Origin: a virus
Reading direction: 5' to 3' (one strand)
Length of the DNA: 22,989 nt
IMG/VR virus record: IMGVR_UViG_3300034198_006976
Location: 1-22,989 of that record
Both the position numbers and the translations under genes were made by a program. This document shows, one piece after another, positions 22,005 to 22,989 of this stretch (positions within the stretch are counted from its first letter, which is position 1; every line of letters begins with the position of its first letter). The notes beneath the pieces were generated by a model. The model did not search any database. It worked only from the letters and a program-made list of their open reading frames with translations, and had not been told where the DNA came from.

Positions 22005-22612
22005 TGCGTGGTACCAAACTTCAAGGAAGATTTAATATTGATTATGAAGCTAAGTCGATTTATGAAGGAATTGGCGAGGATCTTGGAGCTACAGTTGGTA
22101 CTGATGTAAGTTGGTTTAAATGGAGTACAACTTATCTAGAGGATAAATATAGGGACATTGTAGATGAAATTTACGATGTATCTAGCTACGAACAAGGTAA
22201 TGGTCGTAGATGGGTTTTGCCATTTAAACTTCCTGTGGTGATGGCCCAACTTATTCGATCAACAAACATTATGAATGAGCGTGGTTTTTATACCACAGAT
22301 ACACTACGACTAGTTGTAAATGTTGGTGATGTACAACGATTAATTCCTAGTATGTTAGCCGATCCAAGTTCGCATATTAAAGATAGAATTTTATATAAAG
22401 GTGAAATTTTTACTCCTACAAGAGTTTTGCCTAGAGGTGCTTTTGGTCTTAGATATGCAGTAGTAACTATTGACTGCAACCAGGTAAACCTAGAAGAACT
22501 TGTAAATGATCCACAATTTACTAAATATGCTAGTCCTGCATTGCGGGATCCTAGAAATGACAAATATGGCTATGGCTTAAATGGTTATGGCACAACACCT
22601 TACGGAGATTAA
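22004..22612 (+). CDS. Putative head-tail stopper or neck protein
   Basis: The 202-residue protein is coupled by TAATG. It begins MRGTKLQGRFNIDYEAKSIY and continues with DVSWFKW, IYDVSSYEQGNGRRWVLPFK, ERGFYTTDTLRLVVN, then LYKGEIFTPTRVLPRGAFG and YAVVTIDCNQVN. The last ~35 residues are Tyr/Gly-rich and flexible (YGYGLNGYGTTPYGD). The core recalls stopper/head-closure proteins of siphophages. These have a beta barrel with an RxW-type strand, a TxxxLxL strand and a KDRI/LYKGEIF strand, and close the portal channel after packaging. I am not certain of the family. Its place after 12 kb of fibre genes, apart from the adaptor at 8686, is unusual. The Tyr/Gly tail might bind a neighbouring virion protein. 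Confidence 0.5.
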   Translation: MRGTKLQGRFNIDYEAKSIYEGIGEDLGATVGTDVSWFKWSTTYLEDKYRDIVDEIYDVSSYEQGNGRRWVLPFKLPVVMAQLIRSTNIMNERGFYTTDTLRLVVNVGDVQRLIPSMLADPSSHIKDRILYKGEIFTPTRVLPRGAFGLRYAVVTIDCNQVNLEELVNDPQFTKYASPALRDPRNDKYGYGLNGYGTTPYGD

Positions 22613-22989
22613 ATGACTGCACCAAATTTGCCCGTTAAAGGCGACAATAATTGGGATGTAACTTTAAATAACTGGTTAACTTATTTAGATGTGACAACTA
22701 CAGCCCTATCTACAACTGTCAATGGAAAACAAACAACCTTTAACGGGTATGACCAAGAAATCCATGTCAGTGGAGTAGACGGAAATGACACTACTGGTAA
22801 TGGTGACATTCTAAAGCCAGTTGCTACTATTACTAAAGCGTTGACTTTAGTTACTTCAAGCCGTAAAACAATTATTGTTCACCCAGGAGGTTACACTGAA
22901 AGCCCATCAATAACTACTCAGTACACGACCATAACTGGACCTGGTCTTATTGGTGGAAACATTGTACTTTATGGAACTTTGAGCACAAA
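22613..22989 (+). CDS. Beta-helix fibre protein (partial, runs off the window)
   Basis: ATG 22613 follows directly on the preceding stop, and the frame is open to the window edge (125 codons shown). After a ~45-residue helical linker (NWDVTLNNWLTYLDVTTTAL) a right-handed beta-helix begins: EIHVSGVDGNDTTGNGDILK, PVATITKALTLV, TIIVHPGGYTE. This is the same V-S-x-x-G-x-D-x-x-G-x-G entry seen in the fibre at 9765. It is probably another spike or fibre. Function beyond this is not visible because most of the gene lies outside. The stop-to-start contact suggests coupled translation with the neck protein. Confidence 0.75.
   Translation, partial: MTAPNLPVKGDNNWDVTLNNWLTYLDVTTTALSTTVNGKQTTFNGYDQEIHVSGVDGNDTTGNGDILKPVATITKALTLVTSSRKTIIVHPGGYTESPSITTQYTTITGPGLIGGNIVLYGTLST

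Noticed and set aside
1-22989. CRISPR array, tRNA genes, integrase, attachment site or insertion sequence
   Set aside because: No spaced direct repeats, cloverleaf sequence, recombinase motif or terminal inverted repeats with target duplications were seen; the repeats present are coding fibre modules.

Overview
The window is a stretch of the structural (late) region of a tailed double-stranded DNA phage. All supported genes read rightwards and are packed with short gaps or stop/start overlaps. The order is a partial upstream structural gene, a KTSC-domain gene and two small unknown genes, the large terminase, a small abundant-looking protein, a DUF5872-like protein, an HNH nuclease, portal, scaffold, major capsid protein, connector genes and a long series of fibre and beta-helix genes. 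The DNA is AT-rich with good Shine-Dalgarno sites. The portal, scaffold and N4-gp56-like capsid proteins recall actinobacterial siphophages. Several fibre modules recall structural proteins of aquatic phages, including T4-like cyanophages. The host cannot be named; an aquatic bacterium, perhaps a low-GC freshwater actinobacterium, is only an inference.

Layout. 1-206: end of a beta-rich gene, then a strong terminator. 207-1577: KTSC-domain gene and two small genes. 1567-3168: terminase. 3266-3661: small gene with capsid-like codon use and its own terminator-like hairpin. 3719-4439: DUF5872-like gene, an HNH nuclease reading frame with no usable start codon, and a 36-codon leader that overlaps the portal start. 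4432-8106: portal, a sigma70-like promoter, scaffold and major capsid protein, closed by a textbook terminator. 8182-9768: a small head-proximal protein and a putative head-tail adaptor that carries an extra C-terminal beta-sandwich. 9765-22004: about 12 kb of fibre, beta-helix and adhesin genes. 22004-22612: putative neck (stopper-like) protein. 22613-end: start of another beta-helix gene.

How it works together. The terminase packages DNA through the portal into a shell built on the scaffold, and the HNH protein may assist packaging. The connector genes close the head. The fibre block holds two proteins with an Mtd-type N-terminal docking domain, two giant proteins made of shuffled beta modules, a small carbohydrate-binding-like protein and a fibre with an S74 intramolecular chaperone. 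These together look like a host-recognition apparatus. Because the block lies between the adaptor and the neck protein, some of it may be attached to the head or neck rather than to the tail tip.

Most notable: (i) three gene junctions (near 1420, 4007 and 4437) where the reading frame does not start cleanly; (ii) the fibre block inside the connector module; (iii) module duplication within and between the two giant fibres; (iv) an unrecognised small gene with the codon use of the capsid gene. No RNA gene, CRISPR array, integrase or insertion sequence was seen.
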